Origin: DAOVGU01 sp030637775 [NCBI: bacterium]
GTDB taxonomy: Bacteria > Ratteibacteria > UBA8468
DNA length: 13,394 nucleotides
Assembly: GCA_030637775.1 (NCBI GenBank)
Contig: DAOWFY010000001.1
Span: 1 to 13,394 of the forward strand
Direction of reading: 5' to 3'
The notes under the pieces were generated by a model that had not been told where the DNA came from, did no database searches, and saw nothing but the letters and a program-made list of their open reading frames with translations. Shown here one piece after another: positions 6,468 to 12,177 of the stretch (within the stretch, counting starts at the first letter, position 1; every line of letters begins with the position of its first letter). Position numbers and translations under genes: made by a program.

Positions 6468-6526
6468 GGTGAGTGTAGCTCAGTTGGATACCTGCCGGCA
6501 GGCAGGGAGCACGGGACTGTGGCTCC
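6468..6526 (+). pseudogene. Broken tRNA-His with a palindrome inserted in the D-loop
   Basis: GGTGAGTGTAGCTCAG matches the intact tRNA-His at 7445 exactly. The D-arm then holds CCTGCCGGCAGGCAGG (6491-6506) between GGATA and GAGC. The anticodon region GGACTGTGGCTCC (anticodon GTG) is preserved, but homology stops at 6526; the 3' anticodon strand is incomplete and the T-arm and acceptor 3' strand are missing. It cannot fold as a tRNA. Confidence 0.85.
6491..6506. repeat. GC-rich palindromic repeat, copy 2, inside tRNA-His
   Basis: CCTGCCGGCAGGCAGG, one base different from the copy at 23-38. It occupies the D-loop of the broken tRNA-His, so its insertion site can be seen by comparison with the intact gene at 7445. 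Confidence 0.75.
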
Positions 6527-6831
6527 AAAAAGGGTAAAAAGCGGAAATGCAAGCAGTAAGCGGAAAAGCAAGAAATAGCAAGCCTTCCAGCTAATTTTCC
6601 ATCTCATCCAATTTCACCTGACTTCACCCTATTTCACTTCAGGATAGACACTATTTGCTGTGAGAATCTCAGGGAGTTAATCTATCCGCATATTGCTACT
6701 AAAGATAGTGAATAGCAGAGTAACGCAATTTGGACGCGGGGGGAGTGGGGGCAAATCGGTTCGGCACTCCAAAAAAAGTTACCTTATCCCATAGAGATAA
6801 TTACAAAAATTGTGAGGAGGTGATAAAAATC
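6527..6831 (+). other. Non-coding structured stretch, possible cold-shock leader
   Basis: No credible gene. It contains GGAAAAGC/GCTAATTTTCC, a hairpin GGATAGA (6642-6648) with TCTATCC (6681-6687) enclosing TGAGAATCTCA, the second copy of the 45-bp repeat, and GGAGTG/CACTCC (about 6740-6770). The fragment CGGTTCGGCACTCC near 6757 vaguely resembles the T-loop and 3' end missing from the broken tRNA-His. If transcribed from the promoter at 6428 it would form a long 5' leader for the cold-shock gene, a known feature of such mRNAs. This role is inferred. Confidence 0.4.
6687..6731 (+). repeat. 45-bp palindromic repeat, copy 2
   Basis: Matches the minus strand of 914-958 at 37 of 45 positions without gaps. 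The first 18 bases are identical. The ends ATTGC and GCAAT can pair, extended by TACT with AGTA. Confidence 0.7.
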
Positions 6832-7035
6832 ATGGCTAAAGGGACAGTCAAATGGTTCAATGATAAGAAAGGATACGGCTTCATTACCCCTGAGGATGGA
6901 AGTGAAGACTGCTTTGTACATTTTTCTGCGATTAAAGGAGAAGGTTTCAGAACTTTGCAGGAAGGCGACAAGGTCGAGTTCGAAATTACCCAGGGTAAAA
7001 AAGGACGAGAAGCTTCTGATGTTGTGAAGATATAG
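6832..7035 (+). CDS. Cold-shock domain protein (CspA family)
   Basis: A 67-residue single cold-shock domain, the standard length. It binds single-stranded nucleic acids and acts as an RNA chaperone in the cytosol. RNP1 is KGYGFI (13-18) and RNP2 is CFVHF (27-31). The opening [10 protein letters not shown] and the closing GREASDV are typical of the family. The start is fixed by GGAGGTGAT eight bases upstream, an almost full match to the 16S anti-Shine-Dalgarno. The nearest promoter upstream is the consensus one at 6428-6456, which would give an unusually long leader crossing the broken tRNA-His. A remnant of an unrelated gene and a terminator follow. Confidence 0.95.
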   Translation: MAKGTVKWFNDKKGYGFITPEDGSEDCFVHFSAIKGEGFRTLQEGDKVEFEITQGKKGREASDVVKI

Positions 7036-7109
7036 TAACGTCCAATACCTCATTGATACACTAGAAAACTCCTTACAACATAGGTTTTGCACAGAAGGCG
7101 CATGCTAAA

Positions 7110-7300
7110 ATGGTCGAGTTTTATGGTGATCCTGACTTTGAGTCAAAACTGGGGAATTGTCTTGTAGCGCTCAGTACTGAACCGAAGGATAGTTGGAGGG
7201 AAAAGATGCAACTTCCTCCAGGATTGATGCGATGATCTTTGGGGATGACTGGGGGCAACAGACCGGACTTCTCATGGGACCACATCTTTGGCGTGGCTGA
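7110..7300 (+). pseudogene. Uroporphyrinogen decarboxylase-like gene remnant
   Basis: Two short frames in different phases. The first (7110-7235) encodes MVEFYGDPDFESKLGNCLVA and then LSTEPKDSWRE. The second (from 7223 to a TGA at 7298) reads IDAMIFGDDWGQQTGLLMGP followed by HLWR. FGDDxGxQxGLLM-P-xLWR is characteristic of the URO-D/MtaA-like methyltransferase superfamily, and STEPKDSWRE resembles the N-terminal region of some members. The middle and end of the gene are gone. The order is right for a decayed gene with an internal deletion. I recognise this from memory of the family; no alignment was run. Confidence 0.45.
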
Positions 7301-7361
7301 CTTCGTCCAACACGCTCTTTGAAGCTGTAATTTATACTGTGCTCTTTCAGGTGCGGTAAGG

Positions 7362-7392
7362 GGCTACATCTTTTACGATGTAGCCTTTTTTA
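7362..7392 (+). terminator. Rho-independent terminator
   Basis: A perfect 9-bp stem GGCTACATC/GATGTAGCC with loop TTTTAC, followed directly by six T residues. It closes the cold-shock region just before the tRNA promoter. Confidence 0.9.
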
Positions 7393-7405
7393 TTTGATAA
7401 AAGTT

Positions 7406-7434
7406 TTGAAAGAAAGAGAAAGATAGGGTATAAT
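7406..7434 (+). promoter_or_regulatory. Promoter of the tRNA cluster
   Basis: TTGAAA, a 17-base spacer, then consensus TATAAT. The predicted start lies about 4 bases before tRNA-His. Confidence 0.75.
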
Positions 7435-7444
7435 TAAATTAAAT

Positions 7445-7520
7445 GGTGAGTGTAGCTCAGCTGGTTTAGAGCACTGGACTGTGGCTCCAGTTGTCGCCGG
7501 TTCGAATCCGGTCACTCACC
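7445..7520 (+). tRNA. tRNA-His (anticodon GTG)
   Basis: Acceptor stem GTGAGTG/CACTCAC with the extra G-1 (7445) paired to C73, the identity mark of tRNA-His. D-arm GCTC/GAGC, anticodon arm CTGGA-CTGTGGC-TCCAG, T-arm GCCGG-TTCGAAT-CCGGT. CCA is not encoded. It is the intact counterpart of the broken copy at 6468. Confidence 0.96.
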
Positions 7521-7523
7521 CTT

Positions 7524-7597
<74 letters not shown>

Positions 7598-7609
7598 CAT
7601 TTTCAAAAA

Positions 7610-7682
7610 GCGCCCTTAGCTCAATCGGTAGAGCAGGACACTCTTAATGTCAAGGTTGCAGGTTCGATTCCTGCAGGGCGTA
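7610..7682 (+). tRNA. tRNA-Lys (anticodon CTT)
   Basis: A 73-base cloverleaf. Acceptor GCGCCCT/AGGGCGT with discriminator A; D-arm GCTC/GAGC; anticodon loop CTCTTAA, anticodon CTT; T-arm GCAGG-TTCGATT-CCTGC. The first anticodon-stem pair (27-43) appears to be a G-A mismatch. No encoded CCA. Confidence 0.93.
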
Positions 7683-7704
7683 CTAAAAAGGAGGTGAAGA
7701 GAAT

Positions 7705-7839
7705 ATGGGAGCAAGTGCAGTGGGAGCAGGTTTTACGGTGCTTTTTGGACTTATCTACCTTGGAATTACGGTTTATATGATTTCCCTGGCAATTCGATTT
7801 GTAAAGGCGGTGGAGACAATTGCCGATAAGATGAAGTGA
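7705..7839 (+). CDS. 44-residue single-pass membrane protein inside the tRNA cluster
   Basis: A small gene of unknown function. A near-perfect ribosome binding site (AAGGAGGTGA) sits 7 bases before the ATG, stronger than that of most genes here. The product begins MGASAVGAG, continues with a hydrophobic stretch at residues 10-31 (FTVLFGLIYLGITVYMISLA and IR), and ends in a short amphipathic tail RFVKAVETIADKMK. This predicts one transmembrane helix. It is transcribed with tRNA-Lys before and tRNA-Leu after it (6 bases after its stop). I do not recognise the family. The ribosome site, clean start and stop and protein-like composition argue that it is real. Confidence 0.75.
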   Translation: MGASAVGAGFTVLFGLIYLGITVYMISLAIRFVKAVETIADKMK

Positions 7840-7845
7840 TGTTTT

Positions 7846-7927
7846 GCGGATGTGGCGGAATGGCAGACGCGCTAGACTTAGGATCTAGTCCCTTTTAGGG
7901 GTGGGAGTTCAACTCTCCCCGTCCGCA
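7846..7927 (+). tRNA. tRNA-Leu (anticodon TAG)
   Basis: An 82-base class II tRNA. Acceptor GCGGATG/CGTCCGC with discriminator A; anticodon arm CTAGA-CTTAGGA-TCTAG, anticodon TAG; long variable arm CCCTTTTAGGGG; T-arm containing GTTCAACT. No encoded CCA. Confidence 0.95.
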
Positions 7928-7945
7928 CTGCCTGCCGCAGGCGGT
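7928..7945. repeat. GC-rich palindrome between tRNA-Leu and tRNA-Gly
   Basis: CTGCCTGCCGCAGGCGG can fold as GCCTG/CAGGC around CCG. It is related to the CCTGCCGGCAGGCAGG repeats at 23-38 and 6491-6506. It fills almost the whole gap between the two tRNAs. Confidence 0.5.
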
Positions 7946-7947
7946 AT

Positions 7948-8019
<72 letters not shown>

Positions 8020-8045
8020 CACTTTAGTGATGAATTATACATAAT

Positions 8046-8095
8046 GTAGTTGCTCGATTCATCGAGCAAATTCGCCTGATAAATCAGGCAACTAC
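8046..8095. repeat. 50-bp three-way-junction palindromic repeat
   Basis: An outer stem GTAGTTG/CAACTAC (7 bp, perfect) encloses two perfect hairpins, CTCGAT-TC-ATCGAG and CCTGAT-AA-ATCAGG, separated by CAAATTCG. All three arms are perfect. It ends 10 bases before the lipoprotein start codon. The design is that of a transposase-recognised palindromic element or a small structured RNA. Confidence 0.8.
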
Positions 8096-8105
8096 AGGTT
8101 AGATA

Positions 8106-8801
8106 ATGAAAGCCAAAAGTATAAAGATTTTAACAATTTTTCTTATTATCCTTTCCGGTTGTACAATTCGCCTCGTCCCTTCCTGGGTGAGAGTCTATCC
8201 TAAAAGGGGAAGATATTATGTAGTAAGAAAAGGAGATACCCTTTATAAAATATCCCGGCGCTACAGAATCTCGGTAAAAGCAATTAAAAGAGCCAATCGT
8301 CTAAGGAGTAACAAGATCTATGTTGGCCAGAGGCTATTTATTCCTAAAAGGACTCGAGCAAAAGAAGTTGTAGCAAAGAAGACAAAGGAGAGAAAAGAAA
8401 TCCAGGTTGCCAAAAAAGTTGAAAAGAAGGCCACAATTATCAAGGCAGAGAAGGGCGATTTCCTCTGGCCAGCAAAGGGAGATGTCATCCGGAAATTTGG
8501 AAAGGAAAATGATGGCATCGATATTCTCCTTTCTCCGGCAACCAAAATTATTGCCTCTAAAAAGGGAAAGGTAAGTTTCTGCAGTTCTACTAAAGCTTAT
8601 GGGATAACAATAATTATTGATCATCAGGATGGTTATTATACCATCTATGCGCATGACATAGAAGCCTTAGTAAAGAAGGGGGAGAAAGTATCTCAGGGAG
8701 CAACCATCGCCAGGATAGAAAGTAAGGAGGAGACCTTCCTCCATTTTGAAATTAGAAGAGGGACTGAGCCGGTAGACCCCCTTACCTATCTGGAAGACTG
8801 A
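8106..8801 (+). CDS. NlpD-like lipoprotein: LysM plus degenerate LytM/M23 domain
   Basis: 231 residues. The N-terminus is a lipoprotein signal with lipobox ILSGC (Cys19). LysM follows at 36-81 (YYVVRKGDTLYKISRRY to YVGQRLFIP), which binds peptidoglycan. A Lys-rich linker runs 82-115, then an M23/LytM domain at 118-231. Two of the usual zinc ligands are changed: the HxGxD motif reads NDGID (Asn135) and HxHFE reads FLHFE (Phe211). Asp139, His183 and His213 remain. E. coli NlpD and EnvC have the same order or the same loss of ligands and activate amidases rather than cut peptidoglycan, so that role is likely here. The ribosome binding site is weak. The stop is one base before dgt, suggesting translational coupling. 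Confidence 0.85.
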   Translation: MKAKSIKILTIFLIILSGCTIRLVPSWVRVYPKRGRYYVVRKGDTLYKISRRYRISVKAIKRANRLRSNKIYVGQRLFIPKRTRAKEVVAKKTKERKEIQVAKKVEKKATIIKAEKGDFLWPAKGDVIRKFGKENDGIDILLSPATKIIASKKGKVSFCSSTKAYGITIIIDHQDGYYTIYAHDIEALVKKGEKVSQGATIARIESKEETFLHFEIRRGTEPVDPLTYLED

Positions 8802-8802
8802 A

Positions 8803-9948
8803 ATGTTAAGCCGAGAGAGATTGGAGGCAGAAGAGGAAAGGTTCTTAGCATCCTATGGAATGAAAAGCAGGGAAAGCAAAGGAAGAAGATATAAAGAAAA
8901 TGAGCATCCTTACCGCAGTCCTTTTCAAAGGGATCGGGATAGAATCATCCATTCTACAGCCTTTCGCCGGTTGGAGTATAAAACCCAGGTCTTTGTAAAT
9001 CATGAAGGAGACTACTATCGGACCAGATTAACCCATACAATTGAGGTAGCCCAAGTTGCGCGCACCATTGCTCGGGCATTAGGATTGAATGAAGACCTTA
9101 CAGAAGCAATAGCCCTGGCGCACGATTTGGGTCATACCCCTTTTGGCCATGCAGGGGAGGAAACTCTCTCTAAATTGATGAAGGATTCGGGTGGTTTTGA
9201 ACATAATTGCCAGGGGCTACGTGTCGTGGATAAATTGGAGAAGAAATATCAAGAATTTGATGGTCTTAATCTTACTTATGAGGTAAGGGAGGGAATTATC
9301 AAGCATCGTACCCCTTATGATATCCTCACTGAATATCGGGAGTTTGAACCGGATAAATCTCCCACTTTGGAATGCCAGGTGGTAAGTCTGGCCGACGAGA
9401 TTGCCTATACCAGCCATGATCTCGACGATGGTCTTAAAGCGGATCTTCTTAGCGTAAAGGAGCTAAAACAGATAAAACTCTGGTCCTCCATCTATGAGAA
9501 AGCAGCAAAAGAGGTTTCTGAAGAGGAAAAAATAAGGTATGAGACAATCCGCTCCTTAATTAACCTTTTAGTAAATGATCTTATTGTTGAGACGGAGAGA
9601 AGGCTACAACATTTTCAAATTAAATCGGTTGCTGAGGTAAGAGAGAAAGAAAACGCTGTCTCATTTAGCTCTGCTTTGGAAGAAGAATATCGGCTCCTGA
9701 AACAATTTCTTCTGGAGAGGATGTATCGTCATTACCGGGTAATTCGTATGGCAGAAAAGGCCCGCCGGGTGATTGAATCCCTGTTTGAGGTATATACAGA
9801 GGAGTCAAAGCAGCTACCACCTTCAGCCCGTGAGTCTCTGAAGGGGGAAGCAATTTCCCGCATTGTCTGTGACTATATTGCCGGGATGACCGACCGCTTT
9901 GCTCTGGAGGAGTATAAGAAACTCTTTGATCCCTATACAAGGGTCTAG
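8803..9948 (+). CDS. dgt: dGTP triphosphohydrolase-like dNTPase
   Basis: 381 residues. HD-domain enzymes of this family hydrolyse dNTPs to deoxynucleosides and triphosphate and so adjust dNTP pools. Visible motifs are RRLEYKTQVF (55-64), HTIEVAQVAR (78-87, first metal His), AHDLGHTPFGH (106-116, HD pair at 107-108), GGFEHNCQ (130-137) and SLADEIAYTSHDLDDGL (195-211, the distal metal Asp198). The length and the KTQVF motif fit the short bacterial Dgt type rather than the longer E. coli enzyme. It starts one base after the lipoprotein stop and is probably co-translated with it. It is followed by 516 bases without a gene. Confidence 0.93.
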   Translation: MLSRERLEAEEERFLASYGMKSRESKGRRYKENEHPYRSPFQRDRDRIIHSTAFRRLEYKTQVFVNHEGDYYRTRLTHTIEVAQVARTIARALGLNEDLTEAIALAHDLGHTPFGHAGEETLSKLMKDSGGFEHNCQGLRVVDKLEKKYQEFDGLNLTYEVREGIIKHRTPYDILTEYREFEPDKSPTLECQVVSLADEIAYTSHDLDDGLKADLLSVKELKQIKLWSSIYEKAAKEVSEEEKIRYETIRSLINLLVNDLIVETERRLQHFQIKSVAEVREKENAVSFSSALEEEYRLLKQFLLERMYRHYRVIRMAEKARRVIESLFEVYTEESKQLPPSARESLKGEAISRIVCDYIAGMTDRFALEEYKKLFDPYTRV

Positions 9949-10000
9949 GTACGCTCGGAAGTTTCATAGCCAATGGTCAGTTGCTCCGCATCTACGCTAC

Positions 10001-10129
10001 GGCGGATACAAATCTACAGCCAAGAGCAGAGAAAGACACTCCGGAATTCTCTCATCAGAGAATCAAGGAAGTCTTTATCGGTCAGTTTCGGCTTCTTTTC
10101 TCTGCTTGGCTAAGATTTGTCTATCCGCC
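10001..10129. repeat. Long imperfect inverted repeat downstream of dgt
   Basis: The left arm, beginning GGCGGATACAAATC (10001-10036), pairs with the right arm ending GATTTGTCTATCCGCC (about 10095-10129), with a few bulges over roughly 34 bases. An inner hairpin TTCTCT-CATC-AGAGAA lies in the loop. No T-run follows, so it is not a standard terminator, and there is no coding capacity. The bases between the dgt stop and this hairpin (9953-9972) resemble those after the amaP stop. It may be a MITE-like element. Confidence 0.65.
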
Positions 10130-10166
10130 TCCACTTATGATTGCTTCGCAACTACCATTGTCTTTG

Positions 10167-10175
10167 TGATATACT
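10167..10175 (+). promoter_or_regulatory. Extended -10 promoter element
   Basis: TGATATACT: a TATACT hexamer with the upstream TGn of extended -10 promoters. No good -35 is seen. Transcription would start near 10182, at the first bases of the structured segment that precedes dprA. Confidence 0.45.
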
Positions 10176-10176
10176 A

Positions 10177-10461
10177 ATGTGAGGACTATTTCTGGAGGCG
10201 TGCCTTGTTAGCGACTCACGCCCCTCTGTGTCTCCCCAGAGGGGAGAACATAAGAGAAGGACGAGCGAGGGTGTCTGTTGCGATGAATAAAGAGCAACGA
10301 GTTTAGGCACGCCCGCCGAGATGTGAGGCGGGTCGGATAATCGAGCAAATGCTGTGCGAGGAATAACGAGCACGAGATAGCTATTATAGTGCGAGTCGGT
10401 GAGCACCCTGACCGACGAAGCGATAGCTGAGGAGACCCGCTGAAGAAGATAGTCCGAACAT
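10177..10461 (+). ncRNA. Candidate structured RNA upstream of dprA
   Basis: About 285 bases with dense complementarity and no credible gene. The ends pair: ATGT-GA-GGACTAT (10177-10189) with ATAGTCC-GA-ACAT (10449-10461), where the mismatches would be tandem G-A pairs. Inside are GGCGTGCCT/AGGCACGCC (10197-10205 with 10305-10313), CCCCTCT/AGAGGGG (10221-10244), GTTGC/GCAAC (10277-10298), GCGGGTC/GACCCGC (10328-10334 with 10434-10440; an alternative CCCGCC/GGCGGG pairing exists at 10312-10332), AGCTAT/ATAGCT (10379-10384 with 10423-10428) and GTCGGT/ACCGAC (10395-10416). It lacks the landmarks of RNase P, tmRNA, SRP RNA and 6S RNA. It may be a leader of dprA, a separate RNA or a palindromic mobile element; I cannot tell which. 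Confidence 0.5.
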
Positions 10462-10464
10462 ATT

Positions 10465-11562
10465 ATGGATGAAAGAAAGAAGGGCTGGATTGGACTTAAC
10501 CTCATTGATGGCTTAGGATTTATCAGGATACGGAATCTCCTAAAAAAATTCAGAGAGCCTAAAAAAGTCTTTAGTGCATCGGCAGCAGAATTGCTTGAGG
10601 TCCCGGGTATCAACAAAAATATTGCCGAAAGAATCAAGAGTTTCTCCGATGCAGGATTAGAAAAGGAACTGAGTCTCATAGAGGAATTGGGACTTTCCGT
10701 TATTGCCTTAGAGGATAAGGATTATCCTTCCAACCTTAAATTGATTTATGATCCTCCTCCTGTTCTCTATGTCCAGGGAGGGATAGAAGCAAAGGATCGA
10801 TTAGCCATTGCCATTGTGGGAACAAGAAGATGCTCCTACTATGGACGCAAAACTGCCGATTCTCTCAGCTATGAACTTACATCTCGAGGTTTTACCGTTG
10901 TCAGTGGAATGGCTCGAGGGATTGATACTGCAGGTCATAAAGGAGCACTAAAGGCAGGCGGCAGAACCATTGCTGTATTGGGAAGTGGGCTGGCGCGAAT
11001 TTATCCCAGGGAGAATAAGGAGTTGGCTGCGAAAATTGGTAAATCCGGAGCTCTCATTTCAGAATTTCCTCTTCTTACCGCTCCCGACCGACGTAACTTT
11101 CCCCAGCGCAACCGTATTATCAGCGGACTCTCCTTAGGCGTTGTTGTGATCGAGGCCCCAGACAGAAGCGGTGCCCTTATTACCGCAGATCTTGCTCTTG
11201 AGCAGGGAAGGGAGGTTTTTGCTATTCCGGGTAATGTTGACCAACCAACAAGCTCAGGTACCTTACGCCTCATTAAACAAGGGGCAAAATTGGTGACAGA
11301 AAGCGATGATGTGATTGAGGAATTAGGTGCGCTTCTTAATCTTTTGCCAAAGAAGAAGGAAGGAAAAGGAGAAAAGGCGGTTCCTACTTTAAAAGGGGAG
11401 GAGAAAAGAATATACCATTTGCTTACTACCTCCCCCCAGCATATTGACGAAATTATAAAAAGGAGTGAACTTTCTGCATCTACAGCTGCCGGTCTCCTGA
11501 TGACCTTAGAACTAAAAGGGTTGGTAAAGCAACTCCCGGGTAAGTTCTATGTGCTACCTTGA
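10465..11562 (+). CDS. dprA: DNA-processing protein DprA (Smf)
   Basis: 365 residues, full length. DprA binds incoming single-stranded DNA in the cytosol and loads RecA. An N-terminal helix-hairpin-helix/SAM-like part (1-62) contains LLEVPGINKNIAERI. The Rossmann-like DprA domain (about 80-290) contains IVGTRRCSYYGRK (117-129), VVSGMARGIDTAGHKGAL (145-162), ISEFPLLTAPDRRNFPQRNR (198-217) and AIPGNVDQPTSSGT (253-266). A C-terminal winged-helix domain spans about 312-365. No Shine-Dalgarno is visible before the ATG; instead the start codon lies three bases after the terminal stem of the structured segment, so expression might depend on that structure. The stop overlaps the next promoter. Confidence 0.95.
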   Translation: MDERKKGWIGLNLIDGLGFIRIRNLLKKFREPKKVFSASAAELLEVPGINKNIAERIKSFSDAGLEKELSLIEELGLSVIALEDKDYPSNLKLIYDPPPVLYVQGGIEAKDRLAIAIVGTRRCSYYGRKTADSLSYELTSRGFTVVSGMARGIDTAGHKGALKAGGRTIAVLGSGLARIYPRENKELAAKIGKSGALISEFPLLTAPDRRNFPQRNRIISGLSLGVVVIEAPDRSGALITADLALEQGREVFAIPGNVDQPTSSGTLRLIKQGAKLVTESDDVIEELGALLNLLPKKKEGKGEKAVPTLKGEEKRIYHLLTTSPQHIDEIIKRSELSASTAAGLLMTLELKGLVKQLPGKFYVLP

Positions 11563-11588
11563 TTTTTTAGGTTCTTTTGAGGTAAAAT
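11559..11588 (+). promoter_or_regulatory. Promoter for amaP, overlapping the dprA stop
   Basis: TTGATT, an 18-base spacer, then TAAAAT. The -35 hexamer overlaps the dprA TGA. The expected start is about 15 bases before the amaP ATG, leaving room for the GAGGAG ribosome binding site. Confidence 0.5.
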
Positions 11589-11609
11589 AGTAATTAAAGA
11601 GGAGAAAAA

Positions 11610-12173
11610 ATGAAAATATTTAGTAGGATTGTAGCCTGGATATATGGCCTTACCTCTTTGATAGTTGCTTTCTTCTGTCTTGCCCTATGGGCAAAGATGC
11701 TTTCCCTTGAACAATTGCAATTGCATCTCGAAAGGATTGATCTTACCACGATAGGTATTATCGGTACTTCATTGATTATCCTGGGGATGCTCTGGCTTCT
11801 ATTTATAGTTGATTATCTTCATAAAAGTCGGGCAATCTCTTTTGACAATCCAGGGGGGGAGGTGAAGGTTGCCCTCTCGGCAATTGAAGATTTTATTGTT
11901 AAACGGGTATTGGCCCAAATCAAGGCGGTAAAGAGGATAACTACAAAGGCTTTCGCTACGGCCAAGGGATTAAAATTGATTAATCGGGTGGTGCTCTGGT
12001 CCGATAATGAAATTCCCGGTACTTGTGGGGCAATCCAGGATCTGATCAAGAAATATCTGCAGGACATTGTAGGGGTTGAGCGAATCTCAGTGATCAAGGT
12101 TTACGTCAGAGGTATATCTACCCACATTGGAGAGGAGGAACCAAAGGAGGAAGAGCCGATAATCTATGAGTAG
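11610..12173 (+). CDS. amaP: Alkaline shock response membrane anchor protein-like (AmaP)
   Basis: 187 residues. Two transmembrane segments at about 7-29 and 45-67 form a hairpin, followed by an Asp23-like cytoplasmic domain (about 79-170) with VKVALSAIEDFIVKRVLAQI and a late conserved strand IKVYVRG. This matches AmaP, which in Firmicutes anchors Asp23 to the membrane; similar genes occur singly in Gram-negative candidate phyla, where the role is not established. The tail (173-187) is acidic. A good ribosome binding site (GAGGAG) precedes the ATG and a promoter lies just upstream. No separate asp23 gene is nearby. A palindromic element begins a few bases after the stop. Confidence 0.75.
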   Translation: MKIFSRIVAWIYGLTSLIVAFFCLALWAKMLSLEQLQLHLERIDLTTIGIIGTSLIILGMLWLLFIVDYLHKSRAISFDNPGGEVKVALSAIEDFIVKRVLAQIKAVKRITTKAFATAKGLKLINRVVLWSDNEIPGTCGAIQDLIKKYLQDIVGVERISVIKVYVRGISTHIGEEEPKEEEPIIYE

Positions 12174-12177
12174 GCTC

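Noticed and set aside
6527-6770. Possible tmRNA, because of GTAAAAAGCGG and TTTGGACGCGGG
   Set aside because: There is no tmRNA 5' end, no tag ending in ALAA, and no T-arm plus acceptor pairing. The bases before GGACGCGGG belong to a dispersed repeat.
6527-6770. Possible group I intron in the tRNA-His anticodon region
   Set aside because: The homology breaks at GGCTCC without a matching downstream exon, and no convincing P7/P3 elements are seen; part of the segment is a repeat also found at 914-958.
6730-6831. An N-terminal extension of the cold-shock protein from an upstream ATG
   Set aside because: The extension has no ribosome binding site, is unlike any cold-shock protein and runs over repeat sequence. 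The ATG at 6832 has a near-ideal site.
10427-10447. Hammerhead ribozyme core (CTGAGGA, CTGAAGA)
   Set aside because: No stem II followed by GAAA and no matching stems I and III can be formed.
10183-10455. GGACTAT and ATAGTCC as the R and S strands of a group I intron
   Set aside because: In group I introns these strands lie close, with P1-P6 upstream. Here they enclose about 260 bases and no split gene is present.
10152-10679. A 175-codon minus-strand frame across the structured segment and dprA start
   Set aside because: It is antisense to the N-terminus of dprA, and the rest is a translation of palindromic sequence with no recognisable domain.
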